DNA from: Candidatus Blastococcus massiliensis AP3
Lineage (GTDB): Bacteria; Actinomycetota; Actinomycetes; Mycobacteriales; Geodermatophilaceae
Length of the DNA stretch: 64,000 nucleotides
NCBI RefSeq assembly: GCF_000582785.1
Contig: NZ_HG931175.1
Location: forward strand, 614,824-678,823
Reading direction: 5' to 3'
Shown piece by piece: positions 9,089 to 17,903 of the stretch (the first letter of the stretch is position 1; every line of letters starts with the position of its first letter). The position numbers were made by a program, and so were the translations under genes. The notes under the pieces are model-generated. The model worked only from the letters and a program-made list of their open reading frames with translations, did not search any database and was not told where the DNA came from.

Positions 9089-10195
9089 ATGGCACAGAAC
9101 GAGAAGCTGGCCGAACTCTCCTCGGCCGGGGTCGCCGTCTGGCTCGACGACCTGTCGCGCGACCGCATCCGCAGCGGGAACCTGCAGGCACTCGTCGACG
9201 AGCACTCGGTCGTGGGCGTCACCACCAGCCCGACGATCTTCGCGGCGGCGATCAGCGGGTCGGAGTCCTACGACGACCAGTTGCACGCGCTGGCCGTGCG
9301 GAAGGTGAGCGTCGAGGAGGCGCTGCGGACGATCACGGCAGCCGACGTCCGCGACGCCTGCGACCTGCTCCGCCCCGTCGCCGACCGGCAGCCCGGTGAC
9401 GGTCGGGTGTCCCTCGAGGTGGCTCCCGGCCTGGCGCACGACACCGACGCCACCGCGGCCGAGGCCGCCCACCTGTGGTGGCTGGTGGACCGGCCCAACC
9501 TCTACATCAAGATCCCGGCGACCGAGGCCGGCCTGCCGGCCATCCAGACGTCGATCCGGCGCGGCATCAGCGTCAACGTCACCCTGATCTTCAGCCCCGA
9601 CCGCTACCGCAAGGTCATGGACGCCTACCTGTCCGGTCTCGAGGAGCGGCTGGCCGACGACGCGGAGGCCGACCTCTCGGGCATCGGCTCGGTCGCATCG
9701 TTCTTCGTCTCCCGGGTGGACACCGAGATCGACAAGCGGCTGGACGCCGCCGGCGCGGACGCCTCGCTGAAGAGCAGGGCCGGCGTCGCGAACGCCCAGC
9801 TGGCCTACCAGGCCTACGAGGAGATCTTCTCCTCCGACCGCTGGAAGGCTCTCGAGTCCCACGGAGCCCGTCCGCAGCGCCCGCTGTGGGCCTCGACCGG
9901 GGTGAAGAACCCCGAGCTGCCCGACACCCTCTACATCAGCGAGCTCATCGCCCCCGGCACGGTCAACACCATGCCGGAGAAGACGTTGATGGCCTACGCC
10001 GATCACGGCACCCCCGGCACCCCGGTGCAGAAGGCCTACGACGACGCCGCCTCGGTCATGCAGGCCGTGCGCGACGCCGGCGTCGACCTCGACGACGTGT
10101 TCAGGGTCCTCGAGGACGAGGGCGTGCAGAAGTTCGTCGACTCCTGGGACGAACTCACCGAGTCGGTGCGCACCCAGCTGGAGGACAAGAAGTGA
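9089..10195 (+). CDS. tal: Transaldolase
   Basis: Moves a dihydroxyacetone unit from sedoheptulose-7-phosphate to glyceraldehyde-3-phosphate. The 368-residue, actinobacterial-length enzyme has [11 protein letters not shown] near the N-terminus, the Schiff-base lysine K141 in [16 protein letters not shown], and WASTGVKNP late in the barrel. ATG 9089 follows GAGAAGGG at a suitable distance. Its TGA overlaps the pgi GTG in a GTGA, so the two proteins are translated in tandem. Some bacteria encode one fused transaldolase/glucose-6-phosphate isomerase; here the same order exists as two overlapping genes. Confidence 0.97.
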   Translation: MAQNEKLAELSSAGVAVWLDDLSRDRIRSGNLQALVDEHSVVGVTTSPTIFAAAISGSESYDDQLHALAVRKVSVEEALRTITAADVRDACDLLRPVADRQPGDGRVSLEVAPGLAHDTDATAAEAAHLWWLVDRPNLYIKIPATEAGLPAIQTSIRRGISVNVTLIFSPDRYRKVMDAYLSGLEERLADDAEADLSGIGSVASFFVSRVDTEIDKRLDAAGADASLKSRAGVANAQLAYQAYEEIFSSDRWKALESHGARPQRPLWASTGVKNPELPDTLYISELIAPGTVNTMPEKTLMAYADHGTPGTPVQKAYDDAASVMQAVRDAGVDLDDVFRVLEDEGVQKFVDSWDELTESVRTQLEDKK

Positions 10196-11796
10196 GTCTG
10201 GCGGTCAGCGTCGAGGGGCTCGACGTCCCTACCGACGTCCGCAGCCGGCTCACCGACGACGACGTCGCCGCTCGGCTCGCGCGCAAGGACGCGACCCTGT
10301 GGGGACCCGAGGCCGAGGACGAGGCGGCGATCCGGCTGGGGTGGCTGGACCTGCCCTCGACGTCCCGGTCGCTGGTCGACCAGCTGGCCGAGCTGCGGGA
10401 GCAGCTGCTGTCCGAAGGTCTGGACCGGATCGTGCTCTGCGGCATGGGCGGCTCCTCGCTCGCGCCCGAGGTCATCTGCCGGACCGCCGGCGTGCCCCTG
10501 GTCGTCCTGGACACCACCGACCCCGGCCAGGTCGCAGCGGCGATGACCGATCTGGAGCGGACCGTCGTGGTCGTCGCCTCGAAGTCCGGCGGGACCGTCG
10601 AGACCGAGAGCCAGCGGCGGACGTTCGTGGCCGCCTTCGCCGAGGCCGGCCTCGACGAGCAGCAGATCGGCGGGCGCTTCGTCGTCGTCACCGATCCGGA
10701 GTCCCCGCTGGCCGAGACGGCGGCCGCCATGGGCGCCCGCGCGGTGTTCCTGGCCGACCCCACCGTCGGCGGCCGCTACAGCGCCCTGTCCGCCTTCGGG
10801 CTCGTCCCCTCGGCGCTGGCCGGCGCCGACGTCGGTGCGCTGCTCGACGAGGCCGGTGAGCTGGCCGAGCACCTCGCCCAGGGCGACAACCCCGCCTTCG
10901 AGCTGGGGGTCGTCCTCGGCGCCGCCGTCCTCCAGGGACGGGACAAGCTCGTGCTGGCCGACGCGGAGGGCGAGTCCGCGATCGAGGGCTTCGGCGACTG
11001 GGCCGAGCAGCTCGTCGCGGAGTCCACGGGCAAGGAGGGGCGCGGCATCCTGCCCGTGGTCGTGGAGTCCCCCACCGCCCCCGGCGCGACCGGTCCCGAC
11101 ACCCTGCTGGCCGTGGTGGGCACGGGGACGCCCGCGGGCTCCCCGTCGCTCGCGGTCGACGGCCCGCTGGGCGCGCAGTTCCTCGGCTGGGAGTACGCCA
11201 CGGCGGTGGCCGGGCGGGTGCTGGGCATCAACCCGTTCGACCAGCCGAACGTCACCGAGAGCAAGGAGAACACCCAGGCCATCCTCGCCTCGGGGCTGCC
11301 CGACGAGCAGCCGGCGGCGACGATCGGCGCTGTGGAGGTGCGCGCCGGCGGCGGGCTCCTCGACGGCGTCGACCTGAGCGCGCACGACGGCGTCTCGCTG
11401 GCGATCGACGCCCTGCTGGCCGCCATCCCGCCGGGCGGCTACCTGGCGGTCATGGCCTACCTCGACCGGCTGGCCGACGCGAGTGCCGCGGATCTGCGCG
11501 CCGCCCTGGCCGCCCGCACCGAGTGCGCGGTCACGTTCGGCTGGGGCCCGCGGTTCCTGCACTCCACAGGGCAGTACCACAAGGGCGGTCCTCAGGCCGG
11601 CGCGTTCCTGCAGATCACCGGGGGCATCGGCGAGGACCTCGCGGTCCCCGACCAGCCGTTCACCTTCGGGGTGCTGCAGGCCGCCCAGGCCGGCGGCGAC
11701 CGCAAGGCGCTCGCCGACCGCGGCCGCCCGCTGCTGCACCTGCACCTGACCGACCGGGCCGCCGGGATCGGCCAGCTCCTGGCGGCTCTGGACTGA
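10192..11796 (+). CDS. pgi: Glucose-6-phosphate isomerase
   Basis: Interconverts glucose-6-phosphate and fructose-6-phosphate, letting pentose-phosphate products re-enter Zwf. The 534-residue protein has [10 protein letters not shown] and [14 protein letters not shown] (sugar-phosphate binding), [34 protein letters not shown], and [14 protein letters not shown] near the end. It resembles the isomerase half of bifunctional Tal-Pgi enzymes more than classic enterobacterial Pgi. GTG 10192 overlaps the tal stop by four bases, which fixes the start. Placement between tal and zwf differs from the M. tuberculosis cluster, where pgi lies elsewhere. Confidence 0.95.
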   Translation: MSLAVSVEGLDVPTDVRSRLTDDDVAARLARKDATLWGPEAEDEAAIRLGWLDLPSTSRSLVDQLAELREQLLSEGLDRIVLCGMGGSSLAPEVICRTAGVPLVVLDTTDPGQVAAAMTDLERTVVVVASKSGGTVETESQRRTFVAAFAEAGLDEQQIGGRFVVVTDPESPLAETAAAMGARAVFLADPTVGGRYSALSAFGLVPSALAGADVGALLDEAGELAEHLAQGDNPAFELGVVLGAAVLQGRDKLVLADAEGESAIEGFGDWAEQLVAESTGKEGRGILPVVVESPTAPGATGPDTLLAVVGTGTPAGSPSLAVDGPLGAQFLGWEYATAVAGRVLGINPFDQPNVTESKENTQAILASGLPDEQPAATIGAVEVRAGGGLLDGVDLSAHDGVSLAIDALLAAIPPGGYLAVMAYLDRLADASAADLRAALAARTECAVTFGWGPRFLHSTGQYHKGGPQAGAFLQITGGIGEDLAVPDQPFTFGVLQAAQAGGDRKALADRGRPLLHLHLTDRAAGIGQLLAALD

Positions 11797-11817
11797 CCAC
11801 CGACCCGAGGACGGACC

Positions 11818-11850
11818 ATGGCTCTCAGCCCGCTCCGCGGCCCCCGATGA
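11818..11850 (+). CDS. Ten-codon leader ORF overlapping the zwf start
   Basis: The frame encodes MALSPLRGPR and its TGA overlaps the zwf ATG as ATGA. A good ribosome site, GAGG (11807-11810), stands 7 nt before the leader ATG, whereas zwf has no purine-rich site of its own (cgctccgcggcccccg precedes it). The reading is that ribosomes load at the leader and re-initiate on zwf. Whether the peptide matters or only the coupling is unknown. Alternatively the site feeds zwf poorly at long range and the mini-ORF is chance. Confidence 0.5.
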   Translation: MALSPLRGPR

Positions 11851-13364
11851 TCCCCAATCCACTGCGTGATCCCCGGGACCGACGGCTGCCGCGGGTGCCG
11901 GAGCCGTGCGCCCTGGTGGTCTTCGGGATCACCGGGGACCTCGCCCGCAAGAAGCTGCTGCCGGCGGTCTACGACCTGGCCAACCGGGGCCTGCTGCCCA
12001 CGAACTTCGCGATGCTCGGCTTCGCCCGTCGCGACTGGGGCGACACCGAGTTCGCCGAGCTGGCGCGCGACGCCGCCCGGCAGAACGCCCGCACTCCCTG
12101 GCGCGAAGAGGTCTGGGAGCGCCTGGCCACCAGCGTGCACTTCGTCCAGGGCTCCTTCGACGACGACGACGCCTTCGACGAGCTGGCCTCCGCACTCCAC
12201 GAGCTGGAGGGCAGTCACGGCATCGGCGGGAACGCCGCGTTCTACCTGTCGATCCCGCCGGCGATGTTCCCGGTGGTGCTCAAGCAGATGCAGCGCACCG
12301 GCATGGCCGAGAGCACGGGCGAGCGGTGGCGGCGGGTCGTCGTCGAGAAGCCGTTCGGCACCGACCTGCCCTCCAGCCGGGAGCTCAACGAGCTGGTCGA
12401 CTCGGTGTTCGGCGCGGACGACGTCTTCCGGATCGACCACTACCTGGGCAAGGAGACCGTCCAGAACCTGATGGCGCTGCGGTTCGCCAACAGCCTGTTC
12501 GAGCCGGTCTGGAACGGACACCACGTCGACTCGGTGCAGATCACCATGGCCGAGGACGTCGGGATCGGCGGGCGAGCCGGGTTCTACGAGGAGACCGGCG
12601 CGGCCCGCGACGTGCTGCAGAACCACCTCCTGCAGCTGCTGGCGCTCACCGCGATGGAGGAGCCGGTCGAGTTCTCGGCCGAGCAGATCCGGATCGAGAA
12701 GCTCAAGGTGCTGCGGGCGATCTCGCTGCCCGACGACCTCCGGACCTTCGCCGTCCGCGGTCAGTACGAGCAGGGCTGGCTGGCCGGCCAGCGGGCCGAC
12801 GGCTACCGGCAGGAGGAGGGCGTCGACCCGGAGTCGACCACCGAGACCTACGCCGCGGTGCGGCTGGGGGTCGAGACCCGCCGGTGGGCCGGGGTGCCGT
12901 TCTACCTGCGCACGGGCAAGCGGCTGCCGCGCCGGGTCACCGAGATCGCGCTGGTGTTCAAGCGTGCGCCGCACCTGCCCTTCGCCGACACCGACACCGA
13001 GGAGCTGGGCAACAACCAGCTCGTCGTGCGGGTGCAGCCGGACGAGGGGGTCACCCTCAAGTTCGGCTCGAAGGTGCCCGGCAGCGTGATGGAGGTCCGC
13101 GACGTGTCCATGGACTTCCTGTACGGCGAACAGTTCACCGAGTCCTCCCCCGAGGCCTACGAACGACTGCTCCTCGACGTCCTGCTGGGGGACGCCACCC
13201 TGTTCCCCCGCAACGCCGAGGTCGAGGCCTCCTGGGCGGTGATCGACCCGCTGGTGGAGTTCTGGGCCGGTACCGAGCCCTATCCGTACCGCGCCGGCGA
13301 GTGGGGGCCGCGCGCCGCCGACGAGATGCTCGCGGCGGAGAGCCGTCAGTGGCGACGGCCGTGA
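11847..13364 (+). CDS. zwf: Glucose-6-phosphate 1-dehydrogenase
   Basis: First step of the oxidative pentose phosphate pathway, making 6-phosphogluconolactone and NADPH. The 505-residue protein has the nucleotide-binding ALVVFGITGDLARKKLLPA, substrate motif RIDHYLGKETVQN with the catalytic histidine two residues on, and EKPFGTDLPSS. The ATG at 11847 overlaps the stop of a ten-codon ORF, giving probable translational coupling. opcA, needed for full activity of actinobacterial Zwf, and pgl follow directly, so the complete oxidative branch to 6-phosphogluconate is in one operon. Confidence 0.96.
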   Translation: MIPNPLRDPRDRRLPRVPEPCALVVFGITGDLARKKLLPAVYDLANRGLLPTNFAMLGFARRDWGDTEFAELARDAARQNARTPWREEVWERLATSVHFVQGSFDDDDAFDELASALHELEGSHGIGGNAAFYLSIPPAMFPVVLKQMQRTGMAESTGERWRRVVVEKPFGTDLPSSRELNELVDSVFGADDVFRIDHYLGKETVQNLMALRFANSLFEPVWNGHHVDSVQITMAEDVGIGGRAGFYEETGAARDVLQNHLLQLLALTAMEEPVEFSAEQIRIEKLKVLRAISLPDDLRTFAVRGQYEQGWLAGQRADGYRQEEGVDPESTTETYAAVRLGVETRRWAGVPFYLRTGKRLPRRVTEIALVFKRAPHLPFADTDTEELGNNQLVVRVQPDEGVTLKFGSKVPGSVMEVRDVSMDFLYGEQFTESSPEAYERLLLDVLLGDATLFPRNAEVEASWAVIDPLVEFWAGTEPYPYRAGEWGPRAADEMLAAESRQWRRP

Positions 13365-13428
13365 CCCGCCCCCCGGGCAGACCGGACCCTGTCTGCCCCA
13401 CCGCGGCACCCCGAGCAGAGGAGCGACC

Positions 13429-14448
13429 GTGACGACGCTGTGGGACACCACCGGCTCGGCCGTGGTGAAGGAGCTGGCCGCCCAGCGGCGCACGGGCGGC
13501 GCGGTCCTCTCGGGGGTCGCGCTCACGCTCGTGGTGGTGGCCGACGAGAGCCGGGTCACCGAGGCGGAGGAGGCCGCCACCTACGCGGCGGAGATGCACC
13601 CCTGCCGGGTGCTCGTCGTGGTGCGCCGCCAGATCGAGGCGCCGGTCCCCCGCCTGGACGCGGAGGTGCAGATCGGTGGGCGGCTCGGCCCGGGCGAGGC
13701 CGTCGTGCTGCGCATGTACGGGCGGCTGGCCCTGCACTCGGAGTCCGTCGTCCTGCCACTGCTGGCCGCCGACGCGCCCGTCGTCGCCTGGTGGCACGGC
13801 GATCCGCCGGAGCGGCTGGCCACCGACGCCCTGGCCGTCTTCGCCGACCGCCGGATCACCGACTGCTCCCTGGCCGAGGACCCGCGCGACGCCCTGCGCA
13901 TCCGCGCCGAGGACTACGTGCCCGGAGACACCGATCTGACCTGGACGCGCAGCACCGCCTGGCGGGCGATCCTCGCCTCCACCGTCGACGCCGTCGCCGG
14001 CCGCCGCGGGGACGCCGTCCGCATCACCGGCGGACGGATCGAGGGCGATCCGCACAACGCCACCGCCCAGTTGGTGGCCGGGTGGATCTCCTCCCGCTGC
14101 GGCTGCGTCATCGACGTCGCCGAGGGCTCCCGGGGCGCCGGGCCCAGCGGTGTCGAGTCGATCGTGCTGCAGCTGGACGAGGGCGAGGAGGTGCGGATCA
14201 CCGCCGACCACCGGGGCGGGGCGGTCATCACCCAGCCAAACCGCCCCGAGGGCACGGTCGCGCTGCCCGAGCGCGCGCTCGGCGAGCTGCTCAGCGAGGA
14301 ACTGCGCCGGTTGGATCCGGACGAGCCCTACAGCGACGCGCTGGAGGCGGCGATCGGGATCAGCGGGCTGACCGAACGCTCCGCGGAGCGCGAGCACGTG
14401 TGGTTCGACCCCACGGAGGACGACAGCGCGGCCCGGAGCAGCTCGTGA
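13429..14448 (+). CDS. opcA: Glucose-6-phosphate dehydrogenase assembly protein OpcA
   Basis: OpcA is an accessory protein that activates or assembles Zwf in cyanobacteria and actinobacteria. The 339-residue product has the family opening TTLWDTTGSAVVKELAAQR, the HPCRVLVVV segment, a central VVAWWHGDPP and a C-terminal WFDPTEDDSAARSSS tail. GTG 13429 follows GAGGAG at good spacing. The stop overlaps the pgl GTG by four bases (GTGA), so Zwf-OpcA-Pgl are made as a set. Confidence 0.95.
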   Translation: MTTLWDTTGSAVVKELAAQRRTGGAVLSGVALTLVVVADESRVTEAEEAATYAAEMHPCRVLVVVRRQIEAPVPRLDAEVQIGGRLGPGEAVVLRMYGRLALHSESVVLPLLAADAPVVAWWHGDPPERLATDALAVFADRRITDCSLAEDPRDALRIRAEDYVPGDTDLTWTRSTAWRAILASTVDAVAGRRGDAVRITGGRIEGDPHNATAQLVAGWISSRCGCVIDVAEGSRGAGPSGVESIVLQLDEGEEVRITADHRGGAVITQPNRPEGTVALPERALGELLSEELRRLDPDEPYSDALEAAIGISGLTERSAEREHVWFDPTEDDSAARSSS

Positions 14449-15209
14449 CCGCCGACCGGCCCGTCCCCGACGTCGTCGTCGAGCCCGACGTCGACCGGCT
14501 CGCGCGCGCCGTCGCCGAGGCCCTGGTGGCCCGGCTGGCCGCGGCTCAGGCGCTGCGCGGAACGGCGTCGGTCGTCCTGACCGGCGGCAGCATCGGCATC
14601 GCCGTCCTCGAACGCGTGGCCGCGCTGGCCGCCGAGCCGGTGCGCGAGACGGTGGACTGGGGGTGCGTCGACGTGTGGTGGGGCGACGAGCGGTTCGTCC
14701 CCGAGGACGACGACGAGCGCAACGAGAAGGCGGCGCGGCGCGCGCTGCTCGATCACGTCGGCGTGGACCCCGCCCGCGTGCACGCCATGCCCGCCTCGGA
14801 CGGCCGGTTCGCCGAGCCCGAGGACGCCGCCGCCTGGTACGCCGAGCAGCTCGTGGCGGCCGGCGGTGGGGCCGTACCCGCGTTCGACGTGCTGCTGCTC
14901 GGCATGGGAGGCGAGGGGCACGTGGCGTCCATCTTCCCGGACTCCCCCGCCGTCGGCGACGAGCGGCCGGTGTTCGCGGTCCGGGACTGCCCGAAGCCGC
15001 CGCCGACCCGCCTGAGCCTGGGCTTCGGCGCCATCGGAGCGGCCACCGAGGTGTGGCTCGTCGTGGCCGGCGAGGGCAAGGCCGAGGCGGTCGCCCGCGG
15101 GATCGCCGGGGCCGAGCCCCGCGACCTCCCCGCAGCCGGGGTGCACGGCACGCAGGCCACCCGATGGCTGCTCGACGCCGCCGCAGCCTCCCGGCTGCCC
15201 GCGGGCTGA
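14445..15209 (+). CDS. pgl: 6-phosphogluconolactonase
   Basis: Hydrolyses 6-phosphogluconolactone to 6-phosphogluconate after Zwf. The 254-residue protein is of the DevB/NagB-like type: VVLTGGSIGIAVL, the DVWWGDERFVPEDDDERN motif, LLLGMGGEGHVASIFPDSP and PPTRLSLGF. The start is fixed by GTGA overlap with opcA. It is the last gene of the pentose-phosphate operon and ends 17 bp from the convergent rbpA; I see no strong hairpin in that gap. Confidence 0.95.
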   Translation: MTADRPVPDVVVEPDVDRLARAVAEALVARLAAAQALRGTASVVLTGGSIGIAVLERVAALAAEPVRETVDWGCVDVWWGDERFVPEDDDERNEKAARRALLDHVGVDPARVHAMPASDGRFAEPEDAAAWYAEQLVAAGGGAVPAFDVLLLGMGGEGHVASIFPDSPAVGDERPVFAVRDCPKPPPTRLSLGFGAIGAATEVWLVVAGEGKAEAVARGIAGAEPRDLPAAGVHGTQATRWLLDAAAASRLPAG

Positions 15210-15226
15210 CCGAGGTCGGTGGGCCG

Positions 15227-15568
15227 CTAGGCGCCGCGGCGGGCGCGCAGGCGGGTGAGCGCCTCCTCGAGGAGGGCGTCGCCGTCGGCGTCGGTGCGCC
15301 GCTCGCGCACGTAGGCCAGGTGGGTCTTGTACGGCTCGTTGCGCGGAGCCGGCGGCGGGTTGGTCTGGTCCTGCCCGGCGGGGAGCCCGCACCGCGGGCA
15401 GTCCCACAGCTCGGGGACGTCGGCCTCGTCGGCGAAGGCGATGCGGGTCTCGTGCCCGTGGGCGCACCAGAACGGCAGCCGCCGGCGCGGTGCCGCCTCC
15501 CCGCGCTCCGCCTCGCCCATCGGACCTGCTCCGACCCGGCTCCCCCGGATCGCGTTGCCACCAGCCAC
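15227..15568 (-). CDS. rbpA: RNA polymerase-binding protein RbpA
   Basis: RbpA binds group I/II sigma factors and RNA polymerase in actinobacteria and stabilises open promoter complexes. The 113-residue product matches the family from its first residues (AGGNAIRGSRVGAGPMGEAE), has the zinc-type core FWCAHGHETR...DCPRCGLPAG, and the C-terminal sigma-interacting region with YKTHLAYVRERRTDADG. Length and motif order are normal. It stands alone on the minus strand, convergent with pgl; the 190 bp upstream carry an intergenic repeat. Confidence 0.97.
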   Translation of the reverse strand: MAGGNAIRGSRVGAGPMGEAERGEAAPRRRLPFWCAHGHETRIAFADEADVPELWDCPRCGLPAGQDQTNPPPAPRNEPYKTHLAYVRERRTDADGDALLEEALTRLRARRGA

Positions 15569-15700
15569 GAGCGCTCCCTGATCTCCGGTACCGACGTGTG
15601 GCAGATCACCACAGCGGCCGAAGTCTAGAGCCTGGAGAGCCGATCCCCGGTCACGATTTCGCTCCGGTCGGCGGAGGCCGAAGGTGACGGGATGGCACGG

Positions 15701-15756
15701 CCCTCCTGCAGGGGCCCGCCGCGAGCCTGCGAGTGGTGGGGGGCAGGAGGGTCCTT
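15701..15756. repeat. 56-nt intergenic repeat, copy A
   Basis: Similar to a 56-nt block at 53640-53695: both start CCTCCTGC, share GCGAGTGG in the middle and end TGGGGGGC..G..AGGGTCCTT. The ends of this copy can pair (CCCTCCTGC with GCAGGAGGG), making a hairpin. It sits immediately 3' of secG, so here it may act as its terminator. Confidence 0.55.
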
Positions 15757-15758
15757 TG

Positions 15759-15995
15759 TCAGTCGACCTTGATGAGGATGCCGAGCGCGACGATGCAGAC
15801 CGTCCAGATCAGCGCGGTGAAGACGGTCAGCCGGTTCAAGTTCTTCTCGACCACGGACGAGCCGGACAGCGAGGCGGAGGCCGCGCCGCCGAACATGGAG
15901 GACAGGCCGCCGCCCTTGCCGCGGTGCAGCAGGATGAGCACCACGAGCAGCGCGCTGGACAGCACCAGCAGCACGTTCAGGACGACCTCGATCAT
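15759..15995 (-). CDS. secG: Preprotein translocase subunit SecG
   Basis: Small membrane subunit of the SecYEG export channel. The 78-residue protein has two transmembrane helices (VVLNVLLVLSSALLVVLILL and LTVFTALIWTVCIVALGILI) around the conserved glycine-rich loop HRGKGGGLSSMFGGAASAS. Location near tpiA matches other actinobacteria, where secG lies just after the gap-pgk-tpiA genes; here a lipoprotein gene intervenes. A 56-nt repeat begins right after its stop. Confidence 0.96.
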   Translation of the reverse strand: MIEVVLNVLLVLSSALLVVLILLHRGKGGGLSSMFGGAASASLSGSSVVEKNLNRLTVFTALIWTVCIVALGILIKVD

Positions 15996-16066
15996 GACCT
16001 CTCCAGCCTCACGCCCGGCGCCGGGCGCCGGATCTCGGCCACGAGCCTAACCGACGTCCCCGGCGG

Positions 16067-17854
16067 TCAGCGGACGCCGGCCGTGGCGAGGTCGTAGCCG
16101 GCGTAAGGCCGCATCACCACGCCGTTGCGCAGCCGCTGGCCGGAGACCAGCTGGACCCGGGTCTCGGCGAGCGGCACGTAGGCGGCGGTCTGCTCCGCGG
16201 CGGCCGCCACCGCCCGCCACGCCTCGTGCGACTCGTCGCCGGCCCCCGCCGCACGGGCGGTGTCGATCAGCGCCTTGATCTCCGGGTCGTCCAACCGCGC
16301 GTAGTTGGTGTTGCCGACGAGCCGGATGCTTCGCCCGTCGACCAGAGGCGTCAGCAAGGAGGCCGCCGTCGGGAAGTCGGGGGTCGACGTGGCCAGCACG
16401 ATGCCGTAGCCCTTGGCGACGACGCTGTCGGGGTTGCCGACCTCCCGGGCGTAGAAGTCGGCCACGTCCAGCGGGCGGACGTCCACCTCGATGCCGACCT
16501 GCGCCAGCTGGTCGGCCACGGCGTCGGCGACCTGCACGCTGGTCCGGGCGTCGGGCACGGCGAGCACGGTGGCGAAGCCGTCGGGCATCCCGCACTCCTC
16601 CAGGTGCGCGCGGGCGGCGTCCAGGTCAGGGCCGGGGTCGGCGTCCTCGGGGCCACCGCCCAGTGCCCGCGACCAGAGCCGCGAGGTGCGCAGGGCGTTG
16701 CCCTCGCCCAGCGCCTCCCGGACGGCGCCCCGGTCGATCGCGGCGGCCACCGCGGCCCGGCAGGCGACGTCGTCGAAAGGGGCCACGTTCGTGGGCAGCG
16801 CCAGCAGGCGCAGTGCACCGGTCGTCACGTCGTCGACCCGGTCGCGCAGGTCCTCGTTGTCCTCGTGCGCGAGGCGGGCCAGCGTGGGGGGCTGGGCCCC
16901 GGAACCGGAGATGTCGAGGTCGGCCGAGCCGGCCAGCAGCGCCTGGTCGCGCTCCACGCCTGCGAGCCCCGTGCGGACGATCACGGTGTCGGGCAGGGCG
17001 GTGCGGACGTCGTCGGTCGCCGGGTCCCACTCGGGGTTCCGGTCCAGCCGGATCCCGGTCGCGACGTCGACGGAGGTGATGAGGTACGGCCCGGAGGACA
17101 CCGGGTCGATCCCGTAGTTGCCCTGGGTGTCGGCCTCCTGCGGGACCGGGCTGCTGGAGGGCAGCGCCAGCACGTACGGCAGGTGGGCCGCCGGGGCACG
17201 CAGGCGGAACACGATCGTCCGCTCGTCCGGGGTCTCGACCGACACGAGGTCCGGGTCGTCCTCCTCGGCGGAGTAGGGCCCCGGGTAGGGATTGGCCGGG
17301 TCGTCGAACAGGTCGACGACGTAGGTGGGGCCACCGACGATGACGTCGGACGCGAACGACCGCTGGATGCCGTACTTGACGTCCTGGGCGGTGATCGGCC
17401 GGCCGGTCTCGAAACGGACTCCCTCGCGCAGGGTGAACGTCCAGCTCAGGCCGTCCTCGGACAGCGTGCCGAGATCGGTGGCGAGGTCGGGCACGAGCTC
17501 GTGGGTGCGGCCCGGCTCGGAGGAGTACGTGACCAGGGTGCGGGTGTAGAGCCGCATCAGGTTCCACACGCCCGGCAGGTAGGAGCGCTGCGGGTCCAGG
17601 CTGTCCGGCAGCGGCGAGACGACGCGCAGCGTCCCTCCGGTCTCGTCGGAGGGGGCTCGCACGCCGTCGATCCCGGCGTCCGGCTCGCCCTCGACGACGG
17701 GGATGTCGGCCCGCCCGCCGGTCCCGCCCAGGCAGCTGACGGCGAGGACCAGGACCAGGAGCGCGACGGCACCGGCGGCGAGGACCCGGTGCCCCGTCCG
17801 GCTCCGCGCCCACGCCGGCAGCCGGCGGGCGAGCCGTTCGAGGGTGTCGTTCAC
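16067..17854 (-). CDS. ABC transporter substrate-binding lipoprotein, family 5 (peptide type)
   Basis: A 595-residue extracytoplasmic solute-binding protein of the oligopeptide/dipeptide (SBP_bac_5) family. A basic N-terminus precedes a hydrophobic segment ending in a lipobox-like LAVSC (Cys 41). Family features include GGTLRVVSPLPDSLDPQRSY, DGLSWTFTLREGVRFETGRPI with TAQDVKYGIQRS, and a C-terminal domain with NTNYARLDDPEIKALID. No permease or ATPase genes lie nearby, so the partner transporter is elsewhere or the protein acts as an orphan receptor. The ligand cannot be read from sequence. It separates tpiA from secG, which are usually adjacent, so it is an insertion in this lineage. Confidence 0.88.
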   Translation of the reverse strand: MNDTLERLARRLPAWARSRTGHRVLAAGAVALLVLVLAVSCLGGTGGRADIPVVEGEPDAGIDGVRAPSDETGGTLRVVSPLPDSLDPQRSYLPGVWNLMRLYTRTLVTYSSEPGRTHELVPDLATDLGTLSEDGLSWTFTLREGVRFETGRPITAQDVKYGIQRSFASDVIVGGPTYVVDLFDDPANPYPGPYSAEEDDPDLVSVETPDERTIVFRLRAPAAHLPYVLALPSSSPVPQEADTQGNYGIDPVSSGPYLITSVDVATGIRLDRNPEWDPATDDVRTALPDTVIVRTGLAGVERDQALLAGSADLDISGSGAQPPTLARLAHEDNEDLRDRVDDVTTGALRLLALPTNVAPFDDVACRAAVAAAIDRGAVREALGEGNALRTSRLWSRALGGGPEDADPGPDLDAARAHLEECGMPDGFATVLAVPDARTSVQVADAVADQLAQVGIEVDVRPLDVADFYAREVGNPDSVVAKGYGIVLATSTPDFPTAASLLTPLVDGRSIRLVGNTNYARLDDPEIKALIDTARAAGAGDESHEAWRAVAAAAEQTAAYVPLAETRVQLVSGQRLRNGVVMRPYAGYDLATAGVR

Positions 17855-17903
17855 GACGTGCTGTTCCGCCCCCGGGTGTACGGCCGGCGGCGGTCAGCGT
17901 GGA

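Noticed and set aside
5520..9191. A minus-strand open frame of about 1,220 codons through tkt and ctaB
   Set aside because: Antisense shadow of transketolase, in another frame of ctaB; composition is low complexity and both real genes are certain.
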